Shown: in pieces, positions 48,624 through 59,757 of the stretch
Numbering within the stretch: position 1 is the stretch's first letter
How the letters are laid out: each line of letters opens with the position of its first letter
Origin: Alteromonas salexigens
GTDB taxonomy: Bacteria; Pseudomonadota; Gammaproteobacteria; Enterobacterales; Alteromonadaceae
Direction of reading: 5' to 3'
NCBI RefSeq assembly: GCF_025628895.1
Contig: NZ_JAOTJC010000006.1
Span: 295,954 to 359,953 of the forward strand
Length of the DNA stretch: 64,000 bases
Made by a program: the position numbers and the translations under genes
Notes under the pieces: generated by a model
The model's database searches: none
The model's input: the letters and a program-made list of their open reading frames with translations, nothing else
What the model was told of the DNA's origin: nothing

Positions 48624-48650
48624 AAAGGCCGCTATTCAGCGGCCTTTTTT
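48624..48650 (+). terminator. Rho-independent terminator of rpsA-ihfB
   Basis: AAAGGCCGCT/AGCGGCCTTT stem with loop ATTC and six T residues, 4 nt past the ihfB stop. Confidence 0.93.
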
Positions 48651-48769
48651 ATTGCCCGCGTTTTAACTTTTCTATTCGCTATAACATACCTGCCAGTTAC
48701 ATAAAATTAATAATTAGTTGATTTCCCTCATTGACGCGCCGTATAGTAGGTGTTCTATGACGGAATAAT

Positions 48770-51130
48770 ATGCAATTTCCTATGTCTGGCGGCGATGAAC
48801 AAAATATAATAAAGCAGTATCAGCCACTAATTAGAGCGCTCATACCTTACGAACAGGAAAACCGGCTACTGGAAGGACTGAATAAGTTCTCAACCCGGTT
48901 GCCTAGTAGTATCCGCCGTGTGGTGAAAGAAGAGGTCATCCGCTTAACCTCGCTCACCGATGCCCCCGCAGACAATTCCGCGTTTGCCCAATTCCCGGTT
49001 ATGAAATTCAAGCATTTCGGCATTCCCATGCGTCTGGACAAAGTGGGCGCCCGTATTCTGAAAGATGAAACTTCGCTATACCAGAACCGCTACACAGTGG
49101 GTGTGTTTGAGTCGGTGATGAACTCGTCTACCTATCAGACGCAGATTAAAAAGGAACAGTACAAGAAAATTGTCGATGCTTTTGCGATAGAAACGCAGTC
49201 ACTTAATGATATAGATTTCGGTGACGATATCGCGCTTTCCCCTAACTTCCCTGTGTCTTCCCTGGAGTTTGAAAAAGGACGCCATTGCAACGTCAGTTCG
49301 CTGGCGTTTGACACTATGGCGGTAGAGACAAAACGGCCACCCAACATTAGCACCGGTGACGAGATAGAGTTTACGTTTCCGGATGTAATGGGGTTAAACC
49401 TGCCCGATCCTGAGGTGAAATTCACGCTAACCGCTGTGAAGTTCAATAAAAATACCAATAAATACGATTCCCACTTTACGCTGTCCGACCCGCTTAGCCC
49501 GCAGGTGCGGGAGGCCATCAAAAAGTATATAGAGGCCACAGCCTATAAACAGCCGCTTAAGCGCGATTTAGAAGTAGAGCGGGCTATGCAGGACCTGGAG
49601 CGGGACCGGATCCTGGAAAACAGCCCCTGGCTCCCGTTGTTTGTACATGCAACTAATAAAGAAGTGACGCCCGTCATTGCGCTGCTTACTAAAGCCAATA
49701 TCCGCCACAGTAACGCCTACCAGTTACTGGAAAAACTGTCGGGCAAAACAGTGTTTGCCCGGCTGTGCCAAGAACTAAACAAATACCAGGAAGCATTTGT
49801 ATTTCATGGCATAGTCAAAACCAAGAAAGGGCCGGTGGAAGTGGCTATGACCCACCGCCAGCTAATGGAGAGTGGTCAGTTAAGTGCTTATATCTACCTG
49901 TTAAGTAAATCAGGCAAGCTTTCGTGTACCCAATGCCGGTTAGAGGATATCACTCAGCTCGATCGCGAAAAGGCATTCTCAATTCATGATATTAACCCCA
50001 AGCAATTCGGTGAGCTGGGGGAATTAAATCGAATAGTGTACTGCCGGGATGTCTCAGACAAGCTGGAGCGCCTTACCTTGGGTGAAAAATGTGATTTTAA
50101 GGCCATTCCGCGATCGTTTCTGGTTTCTGAGGAGCGTTGGCGAATTGGTTATGTCATGGAAGAGGATCTCGACCGGCGCTCAGAGACCCGTTATGTAGTA
50201 GACAAAGCTGCCAGTATTAAAGTGGGACTGTTGTCCAGCATCAATGCCAGGGTATGCGACTTATCGGCAAAAGGCTTGCAGCTCTCAGTCTCTCCGGGCC
50301 AGCACAGTATCAGTGATGAAGTTCGGGTTACCGTTCCTGAACTGCGTATCAAGAATGAGAAGTACCGGGTGGTTAATTACGACACTACCACGGGTACCTT
50401 ACGGCTATGTTTACAGGATCTGACTAAGTTAGCGAAGACCGGTGCCAGCGTGGAAGCCATGGTGGAAGAAAACAGCGCATATTATAAAATGCGTGATGTG
50501 GCCAAATTACAGCGACTCACTCACCGGTTCATCTGGGAGTTGGCAATACGGCACATGCCTTCGCTATCTGTTCTGTGTGTGTTGAATCGCAACCTGCTCG
50601 ACAGACTGAAAACCGTATACCAGGGGGACAATTCAGACGATATTTACCCGTTCTCACAGGCTAAAAACATTACCCCTCTGCATGGTTTTTTTGCGGATCG
50701 TGACGTCACTAAACCCAAATCTAAAATGCTGGAGCGGCTGTTTAAGGGCAACAGCCAGTCGGCAACGATAGTGCATTGCGTACGTAATACCGACAGCAAG
50801 TTGATTTTTATCAAGAATAAAGATTTTATGTATGGCGCGTTGCGCCAGCAAATTGCCCAAAAACTTCAGGATCAGAAGGTGCAGCTGTGTGTAACGGATA
50901 TTACCGCTATTCGCTGCCAGTCTCACTCTACGCCACTGACCCGTAAACGGCTTGCGCAGTTATCGAAGATAGATAAAACCACTTATGACAAGCTTCTTAA
51001 AATGCAGGAAGGCTATACCCATGTCATCAGTGTGACTAATCTCTCCACGCTGCAGAACGATTTAGTTACCGCTAACCTTCGCCACATCCCGCCCGCCAAT
51101 GAGAGTAGCGCAGCGCACGGCGCAGCCTAA
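48770..51130 (+). CDS. Large PilZ-domain protein, probable c-di-GMP effector
   Basis: A 786-residue protein of unknown pathway. The c-di-GMP binding signature of PilZ is present: RSETR (470-474, R-x-x-x-R) and DLSAKG (D-x-S-x-x-G) about 25-30 residues later, in a beta-barrel segment to about 545. The N-terminal 460 residues hold another possible degenerate PilZ-like barrel near RHCNVSSLAFDTMAVE, but without the full motif. The C-terminal 240 residues are helical and basic. It is far longer than typical PilZ adaptors (about 110-250 residues). It stands alone between the ihfB terminator and lapA. Confidence 0.75.
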   Translation: MQFPMSGGDEQNIIKQYQPLIRALIPYEQENRLLEGLNKFSTRLPSSIRRVVKEEVIRLTSLTDAPADNSAFAQFPVMKFKHFGIPMRLDKVGARILKDETSLYQNRYTVGVFESVMNSSTYQTQIKKEQYKKIVDAFAIETQSLNDIDFGDDIALSPNFPVSSLEFEKGRHCNVSSLAFDTMAVETKRPPNISTGDEIEFTFPDVMGLNLPDPEVKFTLTAVKFNKNTNKYDSHFTLSDPLSPQVREAIKKYIEATAYKQPLKRDLEVERAMQDLERDRILENSPWLPLFVHATNKEVTPVIALLTKANIRHSNAYQLLEKLSGKTVFARLCQELNKYQEAFVFHGIVKTKKGPVEVAMTHRQLMESGQLSAYIYLLSKSGKLSCTQCRLEDITQLDREKAFSIHDINPKQFGELGELNRIVYCRDVSDKLERLTLGEKCDFKAIPRSFLVSEERWRIGYVMEEDLDRRSETRYVVDKAASIKVGLLSSINARVCDLSAKGLQLSVSPGQHSISDEVRVTVPELRIKNEKYRVVNYDTTTGTLRLCLQDLTKLAKTGASVEAMVEENSAYYKMRDVAKLQRLTHRFIWELAIRHMPSLSVLCVLNRNLLDRLKTVYQGDNSDDIYPFSQAKNITPLHGFFADRDVTKPKSKMLERLFKGNSQSATIVHCVRNTDSKLIFIKNKDFMYGALRQQIAQKLQDQKVQLCVTDITAIRCQSHSTPLTRKRLAQLSKIDKTTYDKLLKMQEGYTHVISVTNLSTLQNDLVTANLRHIPPANESSAAHGAA

Positions 51131-51219
51131 TCCTCCCCGTTTAGTGGCAACTTAGCGATGTCATGTTGCCGCGCAATTTGCTATGCTCATTAACATGTTG
51201 TGTAACAAGGGCTTTGGCG

Positions 51220-51477
51220 TTGAAAGGGATCCTCTTCATCATTGTAATTTTGGTATTGTTGGCACTGGCATTTGCTATAGGCTCGCAAAACGATGCTGTT
51301 ATTAGTGTTAATTATCTAATTGCCAGAGCTGACCTTCGCGTCTCTACATTAATTGCGATTACCCTGTCAGTGGGCGTTGTTATCGGGGTTTTAATTATGA
51401 TGGCGAGCTGGCTGAGTCTGCGTGTGCAGCTAGTGGCTGCGCGCAGTAAAATCCGAAAGCTAACTAAAGAAAACTAA
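51220..51477 (+). CDS. lapA: Lipopolysaccharide assembly protein LapA
   Basis: Small inner-membrane protein, about 85 residues with two helices (FIIVILVLLALAFAIG and IAITLSVGVVIGVLIMMASW) and a basic C-terminal tail. With LapB it helps control LpxC and lipopolysaccharide supply. The TTG at 51220 (reading MKGILF) matches the family start; no ATG fits, and a second TTG at 51214 is possible. The frame back to 51163 adds non-family sequence. Followed 2 nt later by lapB. Confidence 0.85.
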   Translation: MKGILFIIVILVLLALAFAIGSQNDAVISVNYLIARADLRVSTLIAITLSVGVVIGVLIMMASWLSLRVQLVAARSKIRKLTKEN

Positions 51478-51479
51478 CT

Positions 51480-52649
51480 ATGCTCGAATTGTTGTTTCTT
51501 CTCTTGCCGGTAGCGGCGGGTTACGGCTGGGTAATGGGCCGTAACAGCGTTCGCCAGGCGCAGCGAAAACAATCCAGCATATTGTCACGGCACTATTATA
51601 AAGGCCTGAACTTTCTTCTTTCCGATCAACCCGATAAAGCGGTTGATACCCTCATCAAAATGATAAATCTGAATAGTGATACGGTAGAGACACATATCGC
51701 TATGGGCAACTTTTTTCGTCATCGTGGCGAAATAGACCGCGCTATTCGGGTTCACCAGAATCTGGTCAGCCGGGAAGAAATTCAGCCTGGCCCCCGTGAA
51801 AATGCCTTACTGGAGCTCGGCAAAGACTATACTCAGGCCGGGTTTCTGGAGCGGGCTGAAAATGCGTTTCTGCAATTACTTAACAGCGATAAACACTACC
51901 TGGTAGCACAACAACAGTTATTCAGTATTTACCAGACCACCAAAGAGTGGGGCAGAGCCATTGAGCTGGCGGAACGCATGGTGGCGTGTCATGGCGATAA
52001 TGATGAGGTCAGCGGGCGACTGGCACATTTCTATTGTGAGCAAGCGCAGCTTGAACTTAAAAATGACGATCAGGGTAAAGCGCTGACTTTGTTGCAGAAG
52101 GCGGTGAATGCCGACGAGCACGCGGTAAGACCCTGGCTGAAGCTTGGCGAAATTGCGCTGGAGCAACGCCGCTATCGTGATGCCACCTCTTATTTGCTTC
52201 AGGTGGCAGAGCGGGATATCAGCTGGTTCAGTGAGGCGGTTCCGCTGTTAGAGAAAATTGCCGAGGAAACCGGTAACTGGGACGAGTTCGAAGCTAATCT
52301 GCAGTCACACTGGCAGCAGTGTGCAACCTCCTATCTGGCAATGGTGGATGTATTGCTCGCGCGGGGCGACTCGGGGCAGGCCGCCGGATACTTGCTTGAA
52401 CAGCTACGAACCCGGCCCACCATGCGTGGCTTCAAAACATTAATGAGCCTGTATATCGACCAGATTGAAGATCAGGCCTCGACAGAAAGTCTGGAATTAC
52501 TGGAAGAACTGGTAGAGAAGCAAATGTCGCAGCGGCCTAAGTATCGCTGCCAGAGTTGCGGCTTTTCGGGCCGCAAGCTTTACTGGTTATGCCCTTCCTG
52601 TAAGAAGTGGGGGATCGTTAAACCCATAAAAGGTTTGGATGGAGAATAA
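51480..52649 (+). CDS. lapB: Lipopolysaccharide assembly protein LapB (YciM)
   Basis: Adapter for FtsH-dependent LpxC turnover, anchored by one N-terminal helix (LELLFLLLPVAAGYGWVMG). The middle is a row of TPR repeats (about 60-350), and the C-terminus is a rubredoxin-like metal site with CQSCG and CPSCK. 389 residues, normal. Adjacent to lapA and pyrF as in E. coli. Confidence 0.95.
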   Translation: MLELLFLLLPVAAGYGWVMGRNSVRQAQRKQSSILSRHYYKGLNFLLSDQPDKAVDTLIKMINLNSDTVETHIAMGNFFRHRGEIDRAIRVHQNLVSREEIQPGPRENALLELGKDYTQAGFLERAENAFLQLLNSDKHYLVAQQQLFSIYQTTKEWGRAIELAERMVACHGDNDEVSGRLAHFYCEQAQLELKNDDQGKALTLLQKAVNADEHAVRPWLKLGEIALEQRRYRDATSYLLQVAERDISWFSEAVPLLEKIAEETGNWDEFEANLQSHWQQCATSYLAMVDVLLARGDSGQAAGYLLEQLRTRPTMRGFKTLMSLYIDQIEDQASTESLELLEELVEKQMSQRPKYRCQSCGFSGRKLYWLCPSCKKWGIVKPIKGLDGE

Positions 52650-53354
52650 ATGAGTAAATCAGACCCGCGTGTCATAGTGGCACTGGATTACGATAACAAA
52701 GATCATGCGCTTACTTTTATCGATCAGCTTGATCCGAACTACTGCAAGCTGAAAGTGGGCAAGGAAATGTTCACGTTATTTGGGCCAGATTTTGTAAAGA
52801 CACTGGTCGCCCGGGGCTTCGACGTATTTCTCGATCTGAAATTTCACGATATCCCCAACACCGTCGCAAAAGCCTGTAAGGCAGCTGCAGAGCTGGGGGT
52901 GTGGATGGTCAATGTCCATGCGTCCGGGGGACGGGTTATGATGGAAGCTGCCAGGCAGGCAATAGCTCAGAGCAGTCACCCTCAAACCAAGCTTATTGCG
53001 GTTACGGTGCTAACCTCCATGGACGATGCCCAGTTAGCTGATGTGGTAAGTGGCGTTACCCCAGAGCAGCAGGTATTGAAGCTAGCGAGACTTACGGAGC
53101 GGGCAGGACTGGACGGTATTGTATGCTCAGCACAAGAAGCGTCAGCGCTCCGTGAACAATGCGATGATGATTTCTTGCTAGTAACACCAGGCATTCGGCC
53201 AGCCGGTAGTGACACGGGCGATCAAAAGCGGGTGATGACGCCCGAAGATGCAGTTCGCCACGGTGTAAATTATCTGGTGATGGGGCGTCCAATTACCCAG
53301 GCCGATGATCCACTGGCGGTGTTAAAAGAGGTAAATGCCAGTATCGGTCAGTAA
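52650..53354 (+). CDS. pyrF: Orotidine 5'-phosphate decarboxylase PyrF
   Basis: Last step of UMP synthesis. The 234 residues carry [12 protein letters not shown], the catalytic [27 protein letters not shown] and the phosphate-binding [11 protein letters not shown] and [12 protein letters not shown]. The ATG directly follows the lapB stop codon. Confidence 0.97.
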   Translation: MSKSDPRVIVALDYDNKDHALTFIDQLDPNYCKLKVGKEMFTLFGPDFVKTLVARGFDVFLDLKFHDIPNTVAKACKAAAELGVWMVNVHASGGRVMMEAARQAIAQSSHPQTKLIAVTVLTSMDDAQLADVVSGVTPEQQVLKLARLTERAGLDGIVCSAQEASALREQCDDDFLLVTPGIRPAGSDTGDQKRVMTPEDAVRHGVNYLVMGRPITQADDPLAVLKEVNASIGQ

Positions 53355-53407
53355 GTAGGGTGCCGAAACAGGTCAGGCAGACACCACTTATTTTATCCAT
53401 ATACAAC

Positions 53408-53429
53408 AAAGCCCCTTTCGGGGCTTTTT
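53408..53429. terminator. Bidirectional terminator between pyrF and ald
   Basis: AAAGCCCC/GGGGCTTT stem with loop TTTC, followed by T on the plus strand and by TTT on the minus strand. It lies between the convergent pyrF and ald genes. Confidence 0.85.
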
Positions 53430-53452
53430 ACGTATCATTATTTACTTGCTGC

Positions 53453-54580
53453 TTACCGTAATGCCTGCTCTGCCGGCGTGTAAGTCAGGCCAAGGTCTTT
53501 ACCCAGGGCATCAACAACGGCTTTGTATGTAACCATACCTTCATGCACGTTCAGACCCGCCATCAGGTGGCGATCATCCAGCATCGCCTGTGCAGGACCC
53601 TTGTTTGCCAGTGCCAGACCGAAAGGCATAGTGGCATTGTTCAGCGCCATGGTAGAGGTACGTGCCACACCGCCCGGCATGTTCGCTACGCAGTAATGCA
53701 CCACATCATCAATCACGTAAACCGGATCCTGGTGGGTGGTGGCCTTAGAAGTTTCAAAACAACCGCCCTGGTCAATAGCCACATCGACTAATACTGAACC
53801 CGGCTTCATCGCACGAATCTGTTCACGGTTCAGCAGTTTAGGGGCAGCGGCGCCGGGGATAAGAACTGCACCCACGACCAAATCTGCTTTCGAAGAATAG
53901 TGCTCGATAGCGTCTACGGTTGAAAAAACAGTTTTTACCTGACCATTGAAAATATCATCCAGCTGACGCAAGCGCGGTAATGAACGATCCAGAATAGTTA
54001 CATCTGCGCCCAGACCCAGAGCCATTTTAGCCGCGTTAGTACCAACCACGCCGCCACCAATGACAAGCACCTTGCCGGGGGCTACGCCAGGTACACCACC
54101 TAATAACGTACCGCTACCACCGTGGGCCTTTTCAAGGTAATGCGCGCCGGCCTGAACCGACATACGACCGGCTACTTCACTCATAGGAGCCAGCAGGGGC
54201 AGGCCACCACGATCATCTGTTACCGTTTCGTAGGCGATGCAGGTTGCGCCTGATGCAACCAGCAATTCGGTTTGTACCGGGTCGGGTGCCAGATGCAGAT
54301 AGGTATACAGTGTCTGGCCTTTGCTAAGCTGCTTACACTCGTTAGGTTGCGGCTCTTTTACTTTCACAATCATTTCTGCTTCAGCAAAAACCTTTTCAGC
54401 AGAAGAAGCAATATCAGCACCGGCAGCTTTATACATTTCATCGGTGAAACCGATGGCATCGCCGGCGTTTGTCTCAACCATCACCTGATGGCCATGGGTG
54501 ACAAATTCTTTTACCGCGGCTGGTGTCAGACCAATGCGGTACTCATGGTTTTTAATTTCTTTTGGAACACCGACTAGCAT
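53453..54580 (-). CDS. ald: Alanine dehydrogenase
   Basis: NAD-dependent interconversion of alanine with pyruvate and ammonia. 375 residues starting [20 protein letters not shown], with the Rossmann motif [35 protein letters not shown] and [16 protein letters not shown]. It is divergent from lrp, suggesting control by Lrp binding in the 130-nt gap (inference). Confidence 0.96.
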   Translation of the reverse strand: MLVGVPKEIKNHEYRIGLTPAAVKEFVTHGHQVMVETNAGDAIGFTDEMYKAAGADIASSAEKVFAEAEMIVKVKEPQPNECKQLSKGQTLYTYLHLAPDPVQTELLVASGATCIAYETVTDDRGGLPLLAPMSEVAGRMSVQAGAHYLEKAHGGSGTLLGGVPGVAPGKVLVIGGGVVGTNAAKMALGLGADVTILDRSLPRLRQLDDIFNGQVKTVFSTVDAIEHYSSKADLVVGAVLIPGAAAPKLLNREQIRAMKPGSVLVDVAIDQGGCFETSKATTHQDPVYVIDDVVHYCVANMPGGVARTSTMALNNATMPFGLALANKGPAQAMLDDRHLMAGLNVHEGMVTYKAVVDALGKDLGLTYTPAEQALR

Positions 54581-54713
54581 AAGCTTTCCTCGTATTTTGT
54601 AGGGGATGTAATTTGTGGGGCGCAGTATACTTAAACAGAAACCAAAGTATCTGCTGTTATTTCAACGTAAGCCATATAAAATAACGAGATTATGAAATTT
54701 AGTGGAATTCTAT

Positions 54714-55199
54714 ATGCTCGTTAAAACGCCCAAACACCTCGATAGAATAGACCGCAACATTCTCACTGTGTTGCAAAAAGATGGCAGAATATCTAACGTA
54801 GAGTTGGCGAAGCTGGTAGGGCTTAGTGCAAGCCCTTGTTTAGAAAGGGTAAAAAGGCTAGAGTCACAAGGTTATATTACCGGGTATCACGCGCTGGTAG
54901 ACCCCGAAAAACTGGGCGCTGCCATGCTGGTTTTTGTGGAGATAACACTGACCAAAACCTCGGTGGATATCTTCGCAGAATTTTCTGCTGCAGTGAAAAA
55001 ACATGATGACATTCAGGAGTGTCACCTGGTCTCCGGTGATTTTGATTTCCTGTTAAAGGCACGGGTGGCTGATATGTCTAGTTATCGTCGTCTGCTTGGT
55101 GACACATTATTACGCCTGCCCGGTGTGAGTGAGTCCAGAACCTATGTGGTAATGGAAGAGGTGAAAAGCACTACGTCACTCAGGATAAATCTTAAGTAA
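54714..55199 (+). CDS. lrp: Leucine-responsive regulatory protein Lrp
   Basis: Global regulator of amino-acid metabolism. 161 residues: a winged helix-turn-helix (LDRIDRNILTVLQKDGRISN ... VGLSASPCLERVKRLESQG) and an effector-binding ACT-like domain with IQECHLVSGDFDFLLKARV and LLRLPGVSESRTYVVMEEVK, almost the E. coli Lrp sequence. The ATG at 54714 is preferred over the GTG at 54702 because AGTGGA lies 7 nt before it. Confidence 0.95.
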   Translation: MLVKTPKHLDRIDRNILTVLQKDGRISNVELAKLVGLSASPCLERVKRLESQGYITGYHALVDPEKLGAAMLVFVEITLTKTSVDIFAEFSAAVKKHDDIQECHLVSGDFDFLLKARVADMSSYRRLLGDTLLRLPGVSESRTYVVMEEVKSTTSLRINLK

Positions 55200-55353
55200 T
55201 TTGAAATAGGCTTGTTTTACCCCTTTGTGGTAGGCTTTGGGACATAAAAACAACGTAGCGTGAGCAAGCTTTCAGTCTTCATTCATAGTCTGGGTGGCAG
55301 ACTGGTTTCAGTTTTGCTTAGTGACACACTACAACACAGTGAATTTTTAGGTT

Positions 55354-57822
55354 ATGGCGCGACTTTCCGGAATCCAGCGATTGTGGGAGGCAGGTATGAT
55401 AATGGCCTGCGTCTTTGCATTTTTTCTGTTGCTGGCATTAGCTTCTTTTCATCCTGGTGATCCTGGCTGGAGCCAGGCTGGCCTGCAATTAGACGTACAC
55501 AACTGGGTAGGGGCAAGTGGTGCCTGGGTAGCTGACCTGTTGTTATTCAGCTTCGGTTATCTGGCCTGGACCTTACCGTTTGTGTGCGCGTTTCTTGGCT
55601 GGTTTTTGTTTCAGCATATCAAACAGCTTGATGAGTTTGATTACCTCACCATTGGCTTGCGGATTGTCGGTGCGCTGCTGATTGTGCTGGGCACCACAGG
55701 CATTGCCAGTCTCAACTTTAATGACATCTATAACTTCTCAGCCGGCGGCTTTTTAGGCGACGTGATAAGTTCAGCGCTGGTACCGTATTTCAATACCGCC
55801 GGCACTATCTTATTGTTGCTGTGCTTTTTCTGTACCGGATTTACGTTAGTCACCGGGATAAGTTGGCTGAGTATTATTGATGGCATTGGCAGCGCAACCC
55901 TGTGGACAGGGCGCAAAGCTGTCGCCTTCCCGCAACAGATAATGGGACTGGAGATGCCCAGGCTGGCATTGCCATCTCGTGCCGGTAGTTCTGAGAGCAA
56001 TGATGAGCTGGATATCACCAGTATGCGTGCAGAGCCACCGGTTGAAGAGCGGGAACCTGAGCCGATAACCGCAACCCGTCCCCAACGCAGTGAACCTAAC
56101 TTTGGCATTCCGGATGAGGTGTTTGAAGACGACGAACCGCCCTTTATGGTGGATAGTGACGATGCTCCGGCAGAGCCGGCTAAGCAATCCGGTTTCTCTG
56201 TCAGCGGACTAAAAGACAAGGTAAAAGCCGCAACAGGCAATAAAGCGGCTGATTCCGCCCCCAATGCGCCTGTACAAGCAGCGCCGGCGAAACAAGATGA
56301 ACCCGAGCAAAGTGCACCACCCCCTGACGGCCCCATGCCATCCTTTGAGTTGTTAGAACGCGCTGATAAGCATGAGAACCCTATTTCCCAGGAAGAACTG
56401 GACATGGTCTCCCGGTTGGTGGAAGAAAAGCTGGCTGACTTTAACATTGAAGCGAATGTGGTAGGAGTCTACCCCGGTCCCGTAATTACCCGCTTTGAGC
56501 TGGATCTGGCACCGGGGGTTAAGGTCAGCAAAATCACTGGTCTTTCAAAAGATCTGGCCCGGGCAATGTCGGCTATCTCAGTCCGGGTGGTAGAGGTTAT
56601 TCCCGGTAAGTCTGTTATCGGACTGGAATTACCAAATAAGAAACGTGAAATGGTCCGTTTGAGCGAAGTGATCAGCGGCGACACGTTCCAGTCAAATGCG
56701 TCTAACCTCACGATGGTGCTTGGCGCTGACATTTCCGGTAAACCGGTGGTGGTCGATTTAGCCAAAATGCCCCACTTACTGGTTGCCGGTACCACCGGTT
56801 CTGGTAAGTCGGTGGGTGTGAACGTAATGATCCTGAGCTTGCTGTATAAAAGCACGCCAGAAGATGTTCGCATGATTATGATCGACCCGAAAATGCTGGA
56901 ATTGTCGGTTTATGAGGGAATACCGCATCTGCTCGCAGAAGTCGTGACCGATATGAAAGAAGCGGCGAATGCGCTGCGCTGGTGTGTGGGCGAAATGGAG
57001 CGCCGCTACCGCTTAATGAGCGCGCTGGGCGTGCGTAACCTGAAAGGCTACAACGCCAAGGTAATGAAAGCGAAACAAGACGGCGAGCCTATTAAAGATC
57101 CGCTCTGGAAGTCTGAAGAGAGCATGGAAACTGAGGCGCCTGAACTGGAAAAGCTGCCAAGTATTGTGGTAGTGGTCGACGAATTTGCTGACATGATGAT
57201 GATCGTGGGCAAGAAAGTTGAAGAATTAATTGCCCGGATTGCCCAGAAGGCGAGGGCGGCCGGCATTCACCTTATTCTGGCTACGCAACGACCGTCAGTA
57301 GATGTGATTACCGGCTTGATAAAAGCCAATATCCCTACCCGGATTGCATTCCAGGTATCCAGTAAAGTTGACTCCCGAACCATTCTTGACCAGCAGGGAG
57401 CGGAAGCGCTACTGGGAATGGGGGATATGCTGTATCTGCCGCCAGGTAGTCCGGTACCGACCCGGGTTCACGGCGCGTTCGTAGACGATCATGAAGTTCA
57501 CGCTGTAGTGGCTGACTGGCAAAAACGGGGTAAACCTGAATATATTGACGAAATACTGAACCCGGAATCTACCGCCGAGGTATTGTTACCCGGTGAGCAA
57601 CCCGATAACGGTGATCAGGAACTGGATGCGTTTTATGACGAGGCGGTGGCCTTTGTAACCGAAAGTCGCCGCGCCAGCGTGTCCAGTGTGCAACGTAAAT
57701 TCCGCATTGGATACAACCGTGCCGCCCGACTGGTGGAACAAATGGAATCAAGCGGCGTGGTGAGCCCCCAGGGCCATAATGGTAACCGGGAAGTGTTAGC
57801 TCCCGCCCCGCCTAGAGACTAA
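55354..57822 (+). CDS. ftsK: DNA translocase FtsK
   Basis: Divisome protein that pumps chromosome dimers to the dif site. 822 residues: about four N-terminal membrane helices (to about residue 175), a proline- and glutamate-rich linker much shorter than in E. coli, then the motor with Walker [12 protein letters not shown] and Walker [13 protein letters not shown], and a C-terminal winged-helix gamma domain ([20 protein letters not shown]). The linker length explains the smaller size; nothing is truncated. Confidence 0.97.
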   Translation: MARLSGIQRLWEAGMIMACVFAFFLLLALASFHPGDPGWSQAGLQLDVHNWVGASGAWVADLLLFSFGYLAWTLPFVCAFLGWFLFQHIKQLDEFDYLTIGLRIVGALLIVLGTTGIASLNFNDIYNFSAGGFLGDVISSALVPYFNTAGTILLLLCFFCTGFTLVTGISWLSIIDGIGSATLWTGRKAVAFPQQIMGLEMPRLALPSRAGSSESNDELDITSMRAEPPVEEREPEPITATRPQRSEPNFGIPDEVFEDDEPPFMVDSDDAPAEPAKQSGFSVSGLKDKVKAATGNKAADSAPNAPVQAAPAKQDEPEQSAPPPDGPMPSFELLERADKHENPISQEELDMVSRLVEEKLADFNIEANVVGVYPGPVITRFELDLAPGVKVSKITGLSKDLARAMSAISVRVVEVIPGKSVIGLELPNKKREMVRLSEVISGDTFQSNASNLTMVLGADISGKPVVVDLAKMPHLLVAGTTGSGKSVGVNVMILSLLYKSTPEDVRMIMIDPKMLELSVYEGIPHLLAEVVTDMKEAANALRWCVGEMERRYRLMSALGVRNLKGYNAKVMKAKQDGEPIKDPLWKSEESMETEAPELEKLPSIVVVVDEFADMMMIVGKKVEELIARIAQKARAAGIHLILATQRPSVDVITGLIKANIPTRIAFQVSSKVDSRTILDQQGAEALLGMGDMLYLPPGSPVPTRVHGAFVDDHEVHAVVADWQKRGKPEYIDEILNPESTAEVLLPGEQPDNGDQELDAFYDEAVAFVTESRRASVSSVQRKFRIGYNRAARLVEQMESSGVVSPQGHNGNREVLAPAPPRD

Positions 57823-57825
57823 ATT

Positions 57826-58449
57826 ATGATGATGAAAACACTTTCTTTTAGCATGGCATTCTTGCTGACTTTTACAATGCCAGCATTCGCCGGCGACACG
57901 CCCAAAGCAGACCTTAAAGCGTTGCTGGCGGATATGCAGCATTATTCGGCAGATTTCACGCAGACTGTCACCGATGAGTCGCAAGAGGTTGTGCATGAGG
58001 CAAAGGGCACGTTAACGATGACCCGCCCGGACAAGCTACGCTGGGAAACCACTTTACCCGACGAAACGCTGCTCATAGCCGATGGTGAAGCAGTCTGGAA
58101 TATAGACACTTTCGTCGAGCAGGTGACAATAATCGATCAGGCCTCAGCAGTGGCAGATAACCCGGTGATCTTACTGACGTCGCAGGATGACGAAACCTGG
58201 CAACAATTCAATGTTGCCCACGGCGATGACAATCAACACTTTATTGTAAAGCCGCTGTCAGAAGACGGGCAGATCCGTTCGCTGTCATTAACGTTTGATA
58301 CCGGTACTCTGCGCAGTTTATCTATGCACGATGCCCAGTCACAAACCAGCCGGCTGGTATTCGATAACATCGACACGTCTACCGCACCGGAAATGGCGCT
58401 GTTCGAGGTGAATGTGCCCGACACCTATATGATTGACGACCAGCGCTGA
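57826..58449 (+). CDS. lolA: Outer-membrane lipoprotein carrier protein LolA
   Basis: Periplasmic chaperone moving lipoproteins from LolCDE to LolB. The 207 residues have a signal peptide ([15 protein letters not shown] before GDT), then the LolA barrel with [38 protein letters not shown] and [15 protein letters not shown] at the C-terminus. Three ATGs stand in row at the start. Between ftsK and rarA as in E. coli. Confidence 0.95.
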   Translation: MMMKTLSFSMAFLLTFTMPAFAGDTPKADLKALLADMQHYSADFTQTVTDESQEVVHEAKGTLTMTRPDKLRWETTLPDETLLIADGEAVWNIDTFVEQVTIIDQASAVADNPVILLTSQDDETWQQFNVAHGDDNQHFIVKPLSEDGQIRSLSLTFDTGTLRSLSMHDAQSQTSRLVFDNIDTSTAPEMALFEVNVPDTYMIDDQR

Positions 58450-59756
58450 TGACAGACGGCGAGCTATACGCGCCGCTGGCGGCACGCATGCGCCCGGCCA
58501 CGCTGGACGAATACGCCGGGCAGCAACACTTAGTGGGGCCCGGTAAACCGTTACGGAAGATGCTGGAATCCGGGCATTGTCACTCCATGGTGTTATGGGG
58601 GCCACCGGGTACCGGTAAAACCACGCTGGCGGAACTTATCGCCAGTTATACCAATGCCAATGTTATCCGGCTGTCAGCAGTCACCTCAGGGGTAAAAGAT
58701 GTCCGAGCGGCCATGTATAAAGCGGAAGCTGATGCGAAATATCAGCAACGCACCCTGCTGTTCATAGACGAGGTCCACCGCTTTAATAAAAGCCAGCAGG
58801 ATGCGTTTCTGCCGTTTGTGGAGTCGGGAACGGTAACGTTCGTCGGTGCCACCACCGAAAACCCGTCGTTTGAATTAAATAACGCATTGCTAAGCCGGGT
58901 GCGGGTGTATGTGCTGCAAAACCTCGATTCCGTAGCTCTGGACGCCACGCTCAACCGCGCCCTTAATGACAGTGAACGTGGCTTAGGCGCGCGCAATCTG
59001 TCACTGAGTGAAGATGCCCGTGCGGCGCTACTGGATTTATGCAGCGGCGATGCCAGACGACTGTTGACGTATCTTGAACTGGCCGCTGATTTTACCCAGG
59101 GTGACTGTGTCAGTCTGGCTGACGTAGAGCAGGCGGTGGGTGAGAAAGTCGCTGCGTATGACAATAAAGGCGACGCCTTTTATGATCTAATTTCTGCGTT
59201 TCATAAGTCGGTACGCGGCTCCGATCCGGATGCCGCTCTGTACTGGTACGCTCGTATTCTGGAGGGTGGCGGCGACCCCTTGTATGTGGCGCGGCGTTTG
59301 TTGGCCATTGTGTCAGAGGATATCGGTAATGCCGATCCCCGGGCGATGCAACTGGCTCTGAATGCCTGGGATACCTTTCACCGGGTAGGGCCGGCAGAAG
59401 GCGAGCGCGCTATCGCCCAGGCCGCAGTCTACTGCGCGCTGGCCGCGAAAAGCAATGCAGTGTACACCGCGTACAAGCAGGCCCGGGTACTGGCCAGAAA
59501 AACCGGTGATCTGGGTGTGCCCATGCATCTGCGCAATGCTCCCACTTCGTTGATGAAAGATCTGGGCCATGGTGATGATTATCGTTATGCCCATGATGAA
59601 CCTAATGCCTTTGCCGCCGGCGAGCGTTATTTCCCCGAGGAACTGACCGGAACCCGTCTGTACCATCCAAACGAAAGAGGCTTGGAAAAAGCCCTAAAGG
59701 CGAAACGGGATTACCTTGACTCACTGAACGCGCACAGCAAACGGGTACGCAAATAG
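58449..59756 (+). CDS. rarA: Replication-associated recombination protein A (RarA/MgsA)
   Basis: AAA+ ATPase acting at stalled replication forks. 435 residues, with [18 protein letters not shown], Walker [35 protein letters not shown] (Walker B) and [22 protein letters not shown]-terminal tetramerisation domain includes RYFPEEL. The start overlaps lolA by 1 nt. Confidence 0.97.
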   Translation: MTDGELYAPLAARMRPATLDEYAGQQHLVGPGKPLRKMLESGHCHSMVLWGPPGTGKTTLAELIASYTNANVIRLSAVTSGVKDVRAAMYKAEADAKYQQRTLLFIDEVHRFNKSQQDAFLPFVESGTVTFVGATTENPSFELNNALLSRVRVYVLQNLDSVALDATLNRALNDSERGLGARNLSLSEDARAALLDLCSGDARRLLTYLELAADFTQGDCVSLADVEQAVGEKVAAYDNKGDAFYDLISAFHKSVRGSDPDAALYWYARILEGGGDPLYVARRLLAIVSEDIGNADPRAMQLALNAWDTFHRVGPAEGERAIAQAAVYCALAAKSNAVYTAYKQARVLARKTGDLGVPMHLRNAPTSLMKDLGHGDDYRYAHDEPNAFAAGERYFPEELTGTRLYHPNERGLEKALKAKRDYLDSLNAHSKRVRK

Positions 59757-59757
59757 G

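Noticed and set aside
55200..55353. Possible LexA box upstream of ftsK
   Set aside because: ftsK is SOS-linked in E. coli, but no CTG-N10-CAG palindrome is present here.
55728..56447. 239-codon minus-strand ORF inside ftsK
   Set aside because: Antisense shadow of the proline- and glutamate-rich linker; no recognisable domain.
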